Assembly: GCF_001427285.1 (NCBI RefSeq)
Contig: NZ_LMFV01000009.1
Coordinates: 1-64,000 of the forward strand
Direction: 5' to 3'
Length of the DNA: 64,000 nucleotides
Origin: Mesorhizobium sp. Root552
Lineage (GTDB): Bacteria; Pseudomonadota; Alphaproteobacteria; Rhizobiales; Rhizobiaceae
Below are positions 35,281 through 43,607 of this stretch, piece after piece. The position numbers were made by a program, and so were the translations under genes. Below the pieces are notes generated by a model. It ran no database searches. It had not been told where the DNA came from and saw nothing but the letters and a program-made list of their open reading frames with translations. Numbering within the stretch: the stretch's first letter is position 1; each line of letters begins with the position of its first letter.

Positions 35281-36162
35281 TTACAGGAACAATGCCCGTT
35301 CGCGCTCCACCGCCTTGCTGATGAAGCTTGCCACCGTCTGTACCCTGCGCAGCGGCCGGACCGTCTCGTGATAGACCAGCCAATAGGCACGGCGGATCGG
35401 CGCGATGATCTCGACCGGCACCAGTTCCGGCATCGAGCGGGCGACGAAAGTGTGCAGGATTCCGATACCAGCACCAGAGCGCACGGCCTCTGCCTGACCA
35501 AGTGCGGAGGAAATGGCGAAGGACGAGCGCCAGTCGGCGCTGAATTCCGCTTCGTAGTCGAGCGAGGGGCTGACGATCAGGTCCGGTACGTAGCCTATGA
35601 GTGGATGGCCCGAAAGTTCGGCGGCGGATTTGGGCAGGCCGTGTTCGTCGGCATAAGAGCGCGAAGCAAAGAGACCGAGCGAATAGTCGACGAGCTTGCC
35701 TGCGACCAACCGCCCTTCGGTCGGCCGCTCGACCGTGATCACGATGTCAGCTTCGCGCCGTGACAGCGAGAACGAGCGCGGCACCGGCACCAGTTGGATC
35801 GTCAGCTCGCGGTGCTGGGCGGTAAGTTCGCCAAGATGTCGGGCAAGAAAGGCGACGCCGAAACCATCCGGCGCACCGATGCGCACGGTGCCCGAAATGT
35901 CGTCGCCCTCGCCTGCAACGGCAGAGCGCGCGGCAATGACGTCTGCCTCCATGCGTTCGGCGATTTCCAGAAAACGCTGCCCCGCCCGGGTCAGTTCGCT
36001 GCCGGTGGTAAGGCGCCGGAACAGCTTGGCGCGCAGTGCGTCTTCGAGCGTGGCGATGCGCCGCGAAACGGTGGCGTGGTTGAGTTCCAGCCGCCTTGCC
36101 GCACCAAGGATCTGCCCGGCACGCGCGACTGCCAGGAAAACGCGCACATCGTCCCAATTCAT
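35281..36162 (-). CDS. LysR-family transcription regulator
   Basis: A 293-residue regulator: N-terminal helix-turn-helix MNWDDVRVFLAVARAGQILGAARRL ... HATVSRRIATLEDALRAKLFRR, followed by the LysR substrate domain (GTVRIGAPDGFGVAFLARHL, READIVITVERP, SGAGIGILHTFVARSMPEL). It is transcribed away from the methylmalonate-semialdehyde dehydrogenase gene, 138 bases apart, and probably controls it. The ORF is open much further upstream, but that part is antisense to the dehydrogenase and not coding. Confidence 0.9.
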   Translation of the reverse strand: MNWDDVRVFLAVARAGQILGAARRLELNHATVSRRIATLEDALRAKLFRRLTTGSELTRAGQRFLEIAERMEADVIAARSAVAGEGDDISGTVRIGAPDGFGVAFLARHLGELTAQHRELTIQLVPVPRSFSLSRREADIVITVERPTEGRLVAGKLVDYSLGLFASRSYADEHGLPKSAAELSGHPLIGYVPDLIVSPSLDYEAEFSADWRSSFAISSALGQAEAVRSGAGIGILHTFVARSMPELVPVEIIAPIRRAYWLVYHETVRPLRRVQTVASFISKAVERERALFL

Positions 36163-36300
36163 GTTGGGATTTATATGCAGAAAATAATGCGCGATACAAG
36201 ATCGCTCTACATTCAACGCACAACGGTTGCGTTTCCGCTCACGTTGCCATCGCGTCAGCGAAAGCAGACAATGAAGTATCGAATTTCTGGGAGCGATATG

Positions 36301-37797
36301 ATGGATCACTACGGTCATTTTATAGGTGGCAAGCACGTCAAGAGCACGTCGGGACGTGAAGCCGATGTTTTTCAGCCGCTGGATGGCAGCGTGCGCGCCA
36401 AGGTAGCGCTCGGCTCCAAGGCCGAACTCGAGCAGGCGGTTGCAAACGCCAAGGCAGCGCAGCCGGCTTGGGCGGCAACCAACCCGCAGCGCCGCGCGCG
36501 CATATTCATGAAGTTCCTCGAGCTGGTGGCGCGCGACAATGACGCGCTGGCCGAACTGCTCGCCCGCGAGCATGGCAAGACCATTCCCGACGCCAAGGGC
36601 GACATTCTGCGCGGCGTCGAAGTCGTCGAATTCGCACTTGGCATTCCGCACCTGATGAAGGGCGAATACACGGAAGGCGCGGGCCCCGGCATCGACCTTT
36701 ATTCGATCCGCCAGCCGCTTGGCGTGGTTGCCGGCATCACGCCGTTCAACTTCCCCGCCATGATCCCGATGTGGAAGTTTGCGCCGGCCATCGCTTGCGG
36801 CAACGCCTTCATCCTCAAGCCTTCCGAGCGCGACCCGGGCGTGCCGATGAAGCTGGCCGAGCTTATGCTCGAAGCCGGCCTGCCGGCAGGCATCCTCAAC
36901 GTCGTCAATGGCGACAAGGAAGTGGTCGACGCCATCCTCGACCATCAGGACATTTCCGCGCTCGGCTTCGTCGGTTCCTCGTCGATTGCCGAGTACATCT
37001 ATTCGCGTGGCTGCGCCAACGGCAAGCGCGTGCAGTGCTTCGGCGGCGCCAAGAACCACATGATCATCATGCCCGACGCTGACATGGACCAGACGGTGGA
37101 TGCCCTGATCGGCGCCGGCTATGGCGCGGCTGGCGAGCGCTGCATGGCGGTTTCCGTTGCCGTGCCGGTCGGCAAGGCGACTGCCGACAAGCTGATGGAA
37201 AAGCTGATCCCGCGCGTCGAGAGCCTGAAGATCGGACCTTCGACCGATCCGGCAGCCGACTTCGGCCCGCTGGTCACCAAGGCTGCCTTGGAACGCGTGC
37301 GCAACTATGTCGAGATCGGTGTCAAGGAAGGTGCCAAGCTCGCCGTGGACGGTCGCGGCTTCAAGATGCAGGGTTACGAGAACGGCTTCTACATGGGCGG
37401 CTGCCTGTTCGACGAAGTGACGCCGGACATGCGCATCTACAAGGAAGAGATCTTCGGCCCAGTGCTCTCGGTGGTACGCGCCCACGATTTCGAGGAAGCG
37501 GTTCGGCTGCCGTCCGAACATGAATACGGCAACGGTGTTGCCATCTTCACCCGTGACGGCGATGCGGCACGTGAATTCGCAGCCCGCGTCCAAGTGGGCA
37601 TGGTCGGCATCAACGTGCCGATCCCTGTGCCGGTTTCCTACTACACCTTCGGCGGCTGGAAGAAGTCAGGCTTCGGCGACCTCAACCAGTATGGCCCGGA
37701 CTCAGTGCGCTTCTACACCAAGACCAAGACGGTTACCTCGCGTTGGCCGTCGGGCGTCAAGGAAGGCGCAGAGTTCGCCATGCCAACGATGAAGTAG
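36301..37797 (+). CDS. mmsA: CoA-acylating methylmalonate-semialdehyde dehydrogenase
   Basis: A 498-residue aldehyde dehydrogenase that converts methylmalonate semialdehyde (valine, myo-inositol pathways) to propionyl-CoA, or malonate semialdehyde to acetyl-CoA. The MmsA features are HYGHFIGGKHV at the start, GITPFNFPAMIPMWKFAPA with Asn150, FVGSSSIAEYIY, and the catalytic Cys281 in YGAAGERCMAVSVAVPVG, plus GYENGFYMGGCLFD and IPVPVSYYTFGGWK. Start chosen at ATG 36301, seven bases after GGGAG; ATG 36298 is adjacent. Regulation by the divergent LysR protein is likely. Confidence 0.94.
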   Translation: MDHYGHFIGGKHVKSTSGREADVFQPLDGSVRAKVALGSKAELEQAVANAKAAQPAWAATNPQRRARIFMKFLELVARDNDALAELLAREHGKTIPDAKGDILRGVEVVEFALGIPHLMKGEYTEGAGPGIDLYSIRQPLGVVAGITPFNFPAMIPMWKFAPAIACGNAFILKPSERDPGVPMKLAELMLEAGLPAGILNVVNGDKEVVDAILDHQDISALGFVGSSSIAEYIYSRGCANGKRVQCFGGAKNHMIIMPDADMDQTVDALIGAGYGAAGERCMAVSVAVPVGKATADKLMEKLIPRVESLKIGPSTDPAADFGPLVTKAALERVRNYVEIGVKEGAKLAVDGRGFKMQGYENGFYMGGCLFDEVTPDMRIYKEEIFGPVLSVVRAHDFEEAVRLPSEHEYGNGVAIFTRDGDAAREFAARVQVGMVGINVPIPVPVSYYTFGGWKKSGFGDLNQYGPDSVRFYTKTKTVTSRWPSGVKEGAEFAMPTMK

Positions 37798-37825
37798 CAG
37801 GCCACCCCAACAGGGTGAATTTTCG

Positions 37826-37852
37826 AAGCCGCGGGCCCCAAGTCCGCGGCTT
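37826..37852 (+). terminator. Intrinsic terminator after mmsA
   Basis: Stem AAGCCGCGG (37826-37834) pairs with CCGCGGCTT (37844-37852), followed by TCATTTTGT. It ends 55 bases after the mmsA stop. Confidence 0.75.
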
Positions 37853-37899
37853 TCATTTTGTCGATTACTTGCGCAGATCAGCGCAACACCCCATATATG

Positions 37900-37914
37900 G
37901 AACATAGAGGGAAC
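37900..37914. promoter_or_regulatory. LexA-type box (GAAC-N7-GAAC)
   Basis: GAAC at 37900 and GAAC at 37911 are separated by seven bases, the direct-repeat SOS box used by alphaproteobacterial LexA. It is followed by GAAC-N7-GTTC sharing the second half, preceded by the palindrome CCATATATGG (37891-37900) and by TTGCGC/GCGCAA arms (37869-37886). It lies about 145 bases upstream of the small secreted-protein gene. Confidence 0.5.
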
Positions 37915-37961
37915 ATATAGCGTTCCCTACGGACGATCCGGACTACGGAAGGAGCGACGCC

Positions 37962-37997
37962 ATGGAGACGTCGAAATCGCCCGGATCGCCCCGGTGA
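37962..37997 (+). CDS. Possible 11-residue leader peptide
   Basis: ATG at 37962 follows GGAAGGAG at a good distance and encodes METSKSPGSPR before TGA. It sits between the LexA-like box and the small secreted-protein gene, so it may be a regulatory leader or the first codons of a decayed gene. Confidence 0.3.
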   Translation: METSKSPGSPR

Positions 37998-38056
37998 AGT
38001 GAGGCCGCCGCATATGCCTTCCTTTCCCCGGGGCGCAAGGGCAAAGGAGGTGCCTC

Positions 38057-38368
38057 ATGGCACGCAAATCAGTGTTCAAGTGGGTGAAGGAACTGGCGCT
38101 GGCCGCAATGGCGGCGGCAAGTGTCGGTGTTGCCCAAGCGCAGCAAGTGTCCTGCGCTGACCGCTCCGTTCTCATCGAGCAACTGGCGACCAAATTTCAG
38201 GAACGCCAACTGGCCGTCGGGCAGATGGGTCCCATGGTCATCCTGGAAATCTTCGTTGCCGATAGCGGCACCTGGACCATCTTCGCGACCGATGTAGGTG
38301 GAACAAGCTGCGTCGTCGCGGTCGGCGACAACTGGCAGTCAATGATTGTTGCCGACGTCGGCGGCTAA
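38057..38368 (+). CDS. Small periplasmic protein of unknown function
   Basis: A 103-residue protein with a signal peptide (basic start KSVFKWVKEL, hydrophobic AAMAAASVGVAQAQQ). The mature part has SCADRSVLIEQLATKFQERQLAVGQMGPMVILEIFVADSGTWTIF and a second cysteine in GGTSCVVAVGDNW, a pattern I know from uncharacterised periplasmic proteins in Hyphomicrobiales. A strong RBS (AAAGGAGG) precedes the ATG. A LexA-like box upstream suggests possible damage-responsive expression. Confidence 0.8.
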   Translation: MARKSVFKWVKELALAAMAAASVGVAQAQQVSCADRSVLIEQLATKFQERQLAVGQMGPMVILEIFVADSGTWTIFATDVGGTSCVVAVGDNWQSMIVADVGG

Positions 38369-38396
38369 CAGGTTTGGTATCGTATATAAATCGGCG

Positions 38397-39056
38397 CTAT
38401 CGCGTTGCCGCCGCCTCGGCCAGGGAACGCAGCAAACTCATCAGCCGGTCCGCATTTGCGCCGGCTACCTCCTCGTCTCCGTCCAGTATGGACTGGATCA
38501 GCGCGACGTGGTGGGCAGCGGAGTCGGCCAGACCGGTATCCGCCCTATAGCGATACCAGAAGCGGCGGCTGTGCGTCTGCAACGGGGCTGCGACGCGCGC
38601 GGCGAAGACATTGTCCGCAGCAAGCGCAAGCGCCTCGTCCATCGCCTTGTCGGCCGTGAGGAAAGCAAGAACGTCGCCGGCAATCACCGCCTTCTGCATG
38701 GAGAGCGCCGCGGCATGAAAACCGTCGGCAGCCTCCCGTGTCACAAAACGGGCAGCGGAACGGGCAAGGACAACCTCGACGCCACGGCGGGCATCGATGA
38801 CCCGCAGCCAGTCACCGGCATGAAGGGCAGCGACGGCAATGCCGGCCCGCGGCCTCACCTCCAGCAAACCCTCCCAGGCCAGCCGCTGGATCGCTTCGCG
38901 CACCGGAGTGCGGCCAAGCCCGAGCTTGTCGATGATCGACCCTTCGGTGACGAAACCTCCGGGCGAGAGCTCCAGCGTCACGATCATGCGCTCCAGCGCA
39001 TGATAAGCCCTGGCGGCTGCAGGCTCGGAACCTGTGCTTTCCTCGGTCAATGCCAA
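38397..39056 (-). CDS. GntR-family regulator (FCD subfamily) of the hydroxyproline operon
   Basis: A 219-residue regulator: winged helix with AARAYHALERMIVTLELSPGGF, SIIDKLGLGRTPVREAIQRLAWEGLLEVRPRAGIAV, then an all-helical FCD effector domain (RRGVEVVLARSAARFV, DEALALAADN, HHVALIQSILDGDEE). Start is TTG 39056, six bases after AAGGAG; no ATG is available before the domain. It is divergent from the hydroxyproline genes and the two TGATATATCA palindromes between them are its likely operators. Confidence 0.9.
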   Translation of the reverse strand: MALTEESTGSEPAAARAYHALERMIVTLELSPGGFVTEGSIIDKLGLGRTPVREAIQRLAWEGLLEVRPRAGIAVAALHAGDWLRVIDARRGVEVVLARSAARFVTREAADGFHAAALSMQKAVIAGDVLAFLTADKAMDEALALAADNVFAARVAAPLQTHSRRFWYRYRADTGLADSAAHHVALIQSILDGDEEVAGANADRLMSLLRSLAEAAATR

Positions 39057-39078
39057 TGAAATCTCCTTGATATGCTTC

Positions 39079-39088
39079 TGATATATCA
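39079..39088. promoter_or_regulatory. Operator palindrome TGATATATCA, copy 1
   Basis: A 10-bp palindrome close to the GntR gene start, identical to the copy at 39133-39142. Identical sites on both sides of the divergent promoter suggest autoregulation plus control of the hydroxyproline operon. Confidence 0.7.
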
Positions 39089-39131
39089 CAGCCAGATTCA
39101 CATTGACAGCTCGCCCATTATAGATATACAC

Positions 39132-39143
39132 CTGATATATCAG
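39132..39143. promoter_or_regulatory. Operator palindrome CTGATATATCAG, copy 2
   Basis: A 12-bp perfect palindrome 13 bases upstream of the deaminase start, spaced 54 bases from copy 1, about five helical turns. The position overlaps the expected promoter/leader, so it fits repression by the GntR protein. Confidence 0.7.
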
Positions 39144-39156
39144 ATGGAGAGATGCG

Positions 39157-40050
39157 ATGTGGACCGGAGTCATTCCCGCTGTTACGACCAAATTCACTGA
39201 CGACGACCGCCTTGACCACGCGGAGATGGAACGCTGCTTCGCACTGCAGATGGACGCCGGCTGCGACGGCATCATCGTTGCCGGTTCGCTGGGCGAAGGC
39301 CCGATGCTCTCGCACGATGAAAAGATCGAGGTGTTCAAGACGGCGCGCAAGGTTGCCGGCAAGAAGCCGGTTCTGCTCACCATCAACGAGGCCGGCACCC
39401 GCGAGGCAGCGAGCCTGGCCAAGCGCGCCGCCAAGGAAGGCGCCGATGGCCTGATGATCGTGCCAAGCCCGATCTACCACACCAACCCGAAGGAAACGGT
39501 CGACGCACTGAAGGCGGTTGCAGCCGCAGGCGGCCTGCCGGTCATGATCTATTCCAACCGGATCGCCTACCGCGTCGACGTGACCGTGGACGACATGGAG
39601 GAGTTGGCCAGAGACAAGCTGTTTGTGGCGATCAAGGAATCCTCCGATGACATTCGCCGTTCGACCGAGCTCATCAATCGGTTCGGCGACCGCTTCGACC
39701 TCTTTACCGGCGTCGACAATCTCGCTTTCGAAGCTCTGTCCATCGGCGCTGTCGGGTGGGTCGCCGGACTGGTCGTCGCCTTCCCGCGCGAGACCGTTGC
39801 CATCTACCAGTTGATGAGGCAGGGACGCCGCGACGAGGCGCTTGCAATCTACCGCTGGTTCAGGCCGCTGCTCGACCTCGACGTCTCGACCTATCTGGTC
39901 CAAAACATCAAGCTTGCGGAAGTGCATGCCATCGGCACAAATGACCGGGTCCGCATGCCGCGCCAGCCGCTGTCGGGCGACCGCCGCAAAGCTGTGGAAA
40001 AGATCATCAAGGACGCGCTCGCTGCCCGCCCGAAGCTGCCGAACTTCTAA
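39157..40050 (+). CDS. DapA-family lyase, probable 1-pyrroline-4-hydroxy-2-carboxylate deaminase
   Basis: A 297-residue (beta/alpha)8 aldolase/lyase of the dihydrodipicolinate synthase family. The Schiff-base lysine is Lys160 in FVAIKESSDD and the conserved tyrosine is Tyr132 in VMIYSNRIAYR; the GSLGEGPMLSHDEK loop replaces the GTTGE motif of true DapA. The neighbours (D-hydroxyproline oxidase and hydroxyproline epimerase) point to the deaminase that makes 2-oxoglutarate semialdehyde in trans-4-hydroxy-L-proline breakdown. An exact assignment needs biochemical proof. Confidence 0.85.
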   Translation: MWTGVIPAVTTKFTDDDRLDHAEMERCFALQMDAGCDGIIVAGSLGEGPMLSHDEKIEVFKTARKVAGKKPVLLTINEAGTREAASLAKRAAKEGADGLMIVPSPIYHTNPKETVDALKAVAAAGGLPVMIYSNRIAYRVDVTVDDMEELARDKLFVAIKESSDDIRRSTELINRFGDRFDLFTGVDNLAFEALSIGAVGWVAGLVVAFPRETVAIYQLMRQGRRDEALAIYRWFRPLLDLDVSTYLVQNIKLAEVHAIGTNDRVRMPRQPLSGDRRKAVEKIIKDALAARPKLPNF

Positions 40051-40078
40051 ACGCGGGCACCCGGCCATCAAGAAGTAA

Positions 40079-41338
40079 ATGTCCGAGCCTGGCAGAACAG
40101 AAAATCTCGATGTCGCCATTGTCGGTGGCGGCATCATCGGCATCTGTGCCGCGGCGTTTCTGGCGGAGGCCGGCCGCAACGTCACAGTTTACGACCGCAC
40201 CGGCATTTGCGAAGAGACCAGTTCGGGCAACGCCGCTGCCTTCGCCTTTTCAGATGTCCTGCCGCTTGCCCAAAAAGGCATGATGCGCAATCTGCCGAAA
40301 TGGCTCGCCGACCCCCTGGGGCCCCTTGCGATCCCGCCCGCTTATCTTCCAAGGCTTGCACCATGGCTGTGGCGCTTCTGGCGCGCCGGCGCTCCGGAAA
40401 AGTACGATAGTGCGCTCGCAGCGCAGGCCGGCATGATGAAGCTTGCCGAGGCCGAGTGGCTCTCGCTCATGCAACGCTCCGGCACACGCCACATGCTGCA
40501 CGAGGACGGTTCGCTCGAGCTTTATGAAAGCGAAACCGAATTCAAGTCGTCGCTTCCTGGATGGGAAGCGCGCGACCGCTTCGGTATCGGCTACAGGCAC
40601 GTGGAAGGCAAGGAACTGGCAGACCTGCAGCCGGGGCTCTCGCCGCGCTTCATCAAGGCAACATTCGTGCTCGGCTGGAAGACGGTCGATGACCCGAAAT
40701 TGCTCGGCAAGGCGATCTGGGCCCATGCCGAAAGCAAGGGCGCGAAATTCGAGCGGGCCAGTATCGCGAGCATTGCGGCCAATGATGTCGAGGCCATGCT
40801 CGAATTTGCGAACGGCACCCGCAAGATTGCAAGCCGGCTCGTCATTGCCGCCGGTGCCTGGTCGCATTTGCTGGCCAGAAACCTTCACGACGAAATTCCG
40901 CTCGAAACCGAGCGTGGCTATAATACGACGCTGCCGAAAAGCGCCTTCGACGTGAAACGCCAATTGATCTTCTCGGGCCACGGCTTTGTCATAACGCCCT
41001 TGGCCGAGGCTTTGCGCGTCGGCGGTGCCGTGGAACTGGGCGGCATATCACGCGCGCCCAATTATGCCCGCGCCAAGGCGCTGCTCGCCAAGGCAAAACA
41101 GTTCCTGCCGGGGCTCGATCCGGAGGGCGGTCGCGAGTGGATGGGCTACCGCCCCTCCCTGCCTGACTCGCTCCCGGTCATCGGCAAGGCACCGGGCGCG
41201 CAATGTGTTACTTATGCTTTCGGCCACGGTCATCTCGGCCTCACCCAGGCCGCAGCAACGGGGCGGCTGGTGCGAGAACTTGTTCTGCGGCAGGCTCCCG
41301 CCGTTGACCTGACCCCTTTCTCTCCGAGCCGCTTTTAA
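40079..41338 (+). CDS. FAD-dependent D-amino-acid dehydrogenase, probable D-hydroxyproline dehydrogenase
   Basis: A 419-residue DadA-like flavoprotein. The FAD-binding start is LDVAIVGGGIIGICAAAFLAEAGRNVTVYDR; EETSSGNAAAFAFSDVLPLA and the C-terminal GWMGYRPSLPDSLPVIG-type segment with FGHGHLGLTQAAATGRLV are conserved in this family. It should oxidise cis-4-hydroxy-D-proline, made by the downstream epimerase, to the pyrroline that the upstream deaminase uses. Spacing is 28 bases to the deaminase gene and 14 to the epimerase. Confidence 0.88.
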   Translation: MSEPGRTENLDVAIVGGGIIGICAAAFLAEAGRNVTVYDRTGICEETSSGNAAAFAFSDVLPLAQKGMMRNLPKWLADPLGPLAIPPAYLPRLAPWLWRFWRAGAPEKYDSALAAQAGMMKLAEAEWLSLMQRSGTRHMLHEDGSLELYESETEFKSSLPGWEARDRFGIGYRHVEGKELADLQPGLSPRFIKATFVLGWKTVDDPKLLGKAIWAHAESKGAKFERASIASIAANDVEAMLEFANGTRKIASRLVIAAGAWSHLLARNLHDEIPLETERGYNTTLPKSAFDVKRQLIFSGHGFVITPLAEALRVGGAVELGGISRAPNYARAKALLAKAKQFLPGLDPEGGREWMGYRPSLPDSLPVIGKAPGAQCVTYAFGHGHLGLTQAAATGRLVRELVLRQAPAVDLTPFSPSRF

Positions 41339-41352
41339 CGAGGACAGCAAAA

Positions 41353-42354
41353 ATGGCGCGTCATTCCTTCTTCTGTATCGACGGCCATACCTGCGGCAAT
41401 CCGGTTCGCCTCGTCGCCGGCGGCGGCCCGCGCCTTCAGGGTTCCACCATGATGGAGCGGCGCGCGCATTTCCTCGCTGAATACGACTGGATCCGCACCG
41501 GCCTGATGTTCGAGCCGCGCGGCCACGACATGATGTCGGGCTCAATTCTCTACCCGCCGACGCGTGACGACTGCGACATCGCCATCCTGTTCATCGAGAC
41601 CTCCGGCTGCCTGCCCATGTGCGGCCACGGCACTATCGGCACCGTGACCTTCGCCATCGAGCACGGTCTGGTGCAGCCGAAGACGCCAGGAACTCTACGG
41701 CTCGACACGCCGGCCGGACTGGTAATCGCCGAGTACAAGCAGGTTGGTGAACATGTCGAGGAAGTTCGTATCACCAACGTGCCGTCATTCCTCTATGCCG
41801 AGGGCCTGACGGTCGAGTGTCCGGTGTTGGGTGAGATCAGCGTCGACGTCGCCTATGGCGGCAACTTCTACGCCATCGTCGATCCGCAGAAGAACTATCG
41901 CGATATGTCGGATCATTCAGCCAACGATCTCGTTGCCTGGAGCCCGGTGGTGCGCCAACGCCTGAACGAAAAGTATAAATTCGCCCATCCGGAAAATCCC
42001 GGCATCAACCGCCTCAGCCACATGCTTTGGACGGGAGCCCCAATCCACCCGGAAGCCGACGCGCGCAACGCCGTATTCTACGGCGACAAGGCAATCGATC
42101 GTTCACCTTGCGGCACCGGGACTTCGGCCCGCATGGCGCAGTTGCACGCCAAGGGTAAATTGAAGGAAGGCGACAGCTTCGTCCACGAATCGATCATCAG
42201 TTCCCTGTTCAAGGGAAGAGTAGAAAAAGAGGTTTCCGTGGCCGGCAAGCCAGCCATCATACCCTCTATCGGCGGGTGGGCCCGCATGACCGGATTGAAC
42301 ACAATTTTCATTGATGACCGCGACCCGTTCGCCCACGGATTTGTTGTCAAATAA
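41353..42354 (+). CDS. 4-hydroxyproline epimerase (proline racemase family)
   Basis: A 333-residue enzyme that interconverts trans-4-hydroxy-L-proline and cis-4-hydroxy-D-proline. Both catalytic cysteines are present: Cys90 in CLPMCGHGTIGTV and Cys253 in DRSPCGTGTSARMA, which separates it from the dehydratases of the same fold, where the first is replaced by Ser or Thr. Other marks are IDGHTCGNPVRLVAGG and GGNFYAIVD. Last gene of the hydroxyproline operon. Confidence 0.93.
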   Translation: MARHSFFCIDGHTCGNPVRLVAGGGPRLQGSTMMERRAHFLAEYDWIRTGLMFEPRGHDMMSGSILYPPTRDDCDIAILFIETSGCLPMCGHGTIGTVTFAIEHGLVQPKTPGTLRLDTPAGLVIAEYKQVGEHVEEVRITNVPSFLYAEGLTVECPVLGEISVDVAYGGNFYAIVDPQKNYRDMSDHSANDLVAWSPVVRQRLNEKYKFAHPENPGINRLSHMLWTGAPIHPEADARNAVFYGDKAIDRSPCGTGTSARMAQLHAKGKLKEGDSFVHESIISSLFKGRVEKEVSVAGKPAIIPSIGGWARMTGLNTIFIDDRDPFAHGFVVK

Positions 42355-42700
42355 TTCTCCAGACGGGATGAAGGCACCGCACGAACGGCAAAAACTGCTA
42401 ATCCTGATTATCCACGACTATGCAATGATCCGCCAAATTTGGGCAGGAAACCGGAGATTCGTTCGAATGGGGGTGGGTATGAACCCGGAATCGTCAATGA
42501 CATTGCGTTGTGCCAATGATAGGTTCCGCGCCAGTCCAGCAACCAGTTGCACCTCGCGACAGATGCTCGGAAGCACCTTCGAAGTCGCAGCGCGTGACGT
42601 GAAAATTGGAGTTGCAATCCGGGCTTGAAACTTTAGGACTAGGGGAAATACGAAAAGGAATGCGCCAGCGACGGCGACATTCCAGGGGAGCCGTTTAAAT
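42355..42700. other. Gap upstream of livH
   Basis: No convincing gene. It should contain the promoter of the liv operon; a possible -35-like TTGAAA lies near 42625, but no clear -10 could be named. GGGGAG about ten bases before the livH ATG is the RBS. Confidence 0.35.
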
Positions 42701-43603
42701 ATGCAGTACTTCATCCAGCAGCTTATCAACGGGCTGACGCTGGGGTCTATCTATGGCTTGATCGCGATCGGCTATACGATGGTCTACGGCATCATCGGCA
42801 TGATCAATTTCGCCCATGGCGACATCTTCATGGTGGGTGCCTTCGCGGCGCTGATCGTATTCCTGATACTGGGCGCGATATTCTACTCGGTACCGGTCGT
42901 GATCGCACTATTGATCATGATGATCGTATCGATGCTCCTGGTGAGCCTGTACAACTGGGTTATCGAAAAGACGGCCTACCGTCCCCTGCGCGGCTCGTTC
43001 CGTCTGGCCCCGTTGATCACGGCCATCGGCATGTCGATCGCGCTGTCGAACTTCGTGCAGGTCACCCAGGGCCCGCGCAACAAGCCGATCCCGCCGATGA
43101 TCAGCCAAGTCTACAACATCTACGGCATCAGCATTTCCCTGAAGCAGATCGTCATCGTGCTCGTGACGGCCATCCTCTTGGTCATCTTCTGGTATGTCGT
43201 CAACAAGACGGCATTGGGCCGCGCCCAGCGCGCCTGCGAACAGGACCAGAAAATGGCGGCGCTGCTCGGCATCAATGTCGACCGCACCATTTCGATCACC
43301 TTCATCATCGGCGCAGCGCTTGCCGCCGTCGCCGGCACGCTCTTCCTGATGTACTACGGCGTCGTCGTGTTCTCGGACGGGTTCGTTCCCGGCGTCAAAG
43401 CGTTCACTGCTGCCGTGCTCGGCGGTATCGGCTCGATCCCCGGCGCGGTCATCGGCGGCCTTGCCATCGGCTTCATCGAGAGCATCTGGTCTGCCTATTT
43501 CTCGATCGACTACAAGGACGTGGCAGCCTTCTCGATCCTGGCCATCGTGCTGATCTTCCTGCCCTCCGGCATTCTCGGCCGGCCAGAAGTCGAAAAGGTC
43601 TAA
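42701..43603 (+). CDS. livH: Branched-chain amino-acid ABC permease LivH
   Basis: A 300-residue permease of the LivH family: QLINGLTLGSIYGLIAIGYTMVYGIIGMINFAHGDIFMVGAF at the start, GRAQRACEQDQKMAALLGINVD, and GVKAFTAAVLGGIGSIPGAVIGGLAIG near the end. About eight membrane helices. Forms the channel with LivM. First gene of livHMGF-DUF6867. Confidence 0.95.
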   Translation: MQYFIQQLINGLTLGSIYGLIAIGYTMVYGIIGMINFAHGDIFMVGAFAALIVFLILGAIFYSVPVVIALLIMMIVSMLLVSLYNWVIEKTAYRPLRGSFRLAPLITAIGMSIALSNFVQVTQGPRNKPIPPMISQVYNIYGISISLKQIVIVLVTAILLVIFWYVVNKTALGRAQRACEQDQKMAALLGINVDRTISITFIIGAALAAVAGTLFLMYYGVVVFSDGFVPGVKAFTAAVLGGIGSIPGAVIGGLAIGFIESIWSAYFSIDYKDVAAFSILAIVLIFLPSGILGRPEVEKV

Positions 43604-43607
43604 AACC

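Noticed and set aside
36163..37593. The upstream extension of the LysR frame, making a 770-residue protein
   Set aside because: The extra part is antisense to mmsA and the LysR helix-turn-helix begins cleanly at the ATG at 36162.
42408..42617. A 69-codon minus-strand frame in the gap before livH
   Set aside because: No RBS, no recognisable domain and Arg/Leu/Trp-rich shadow-like composition.
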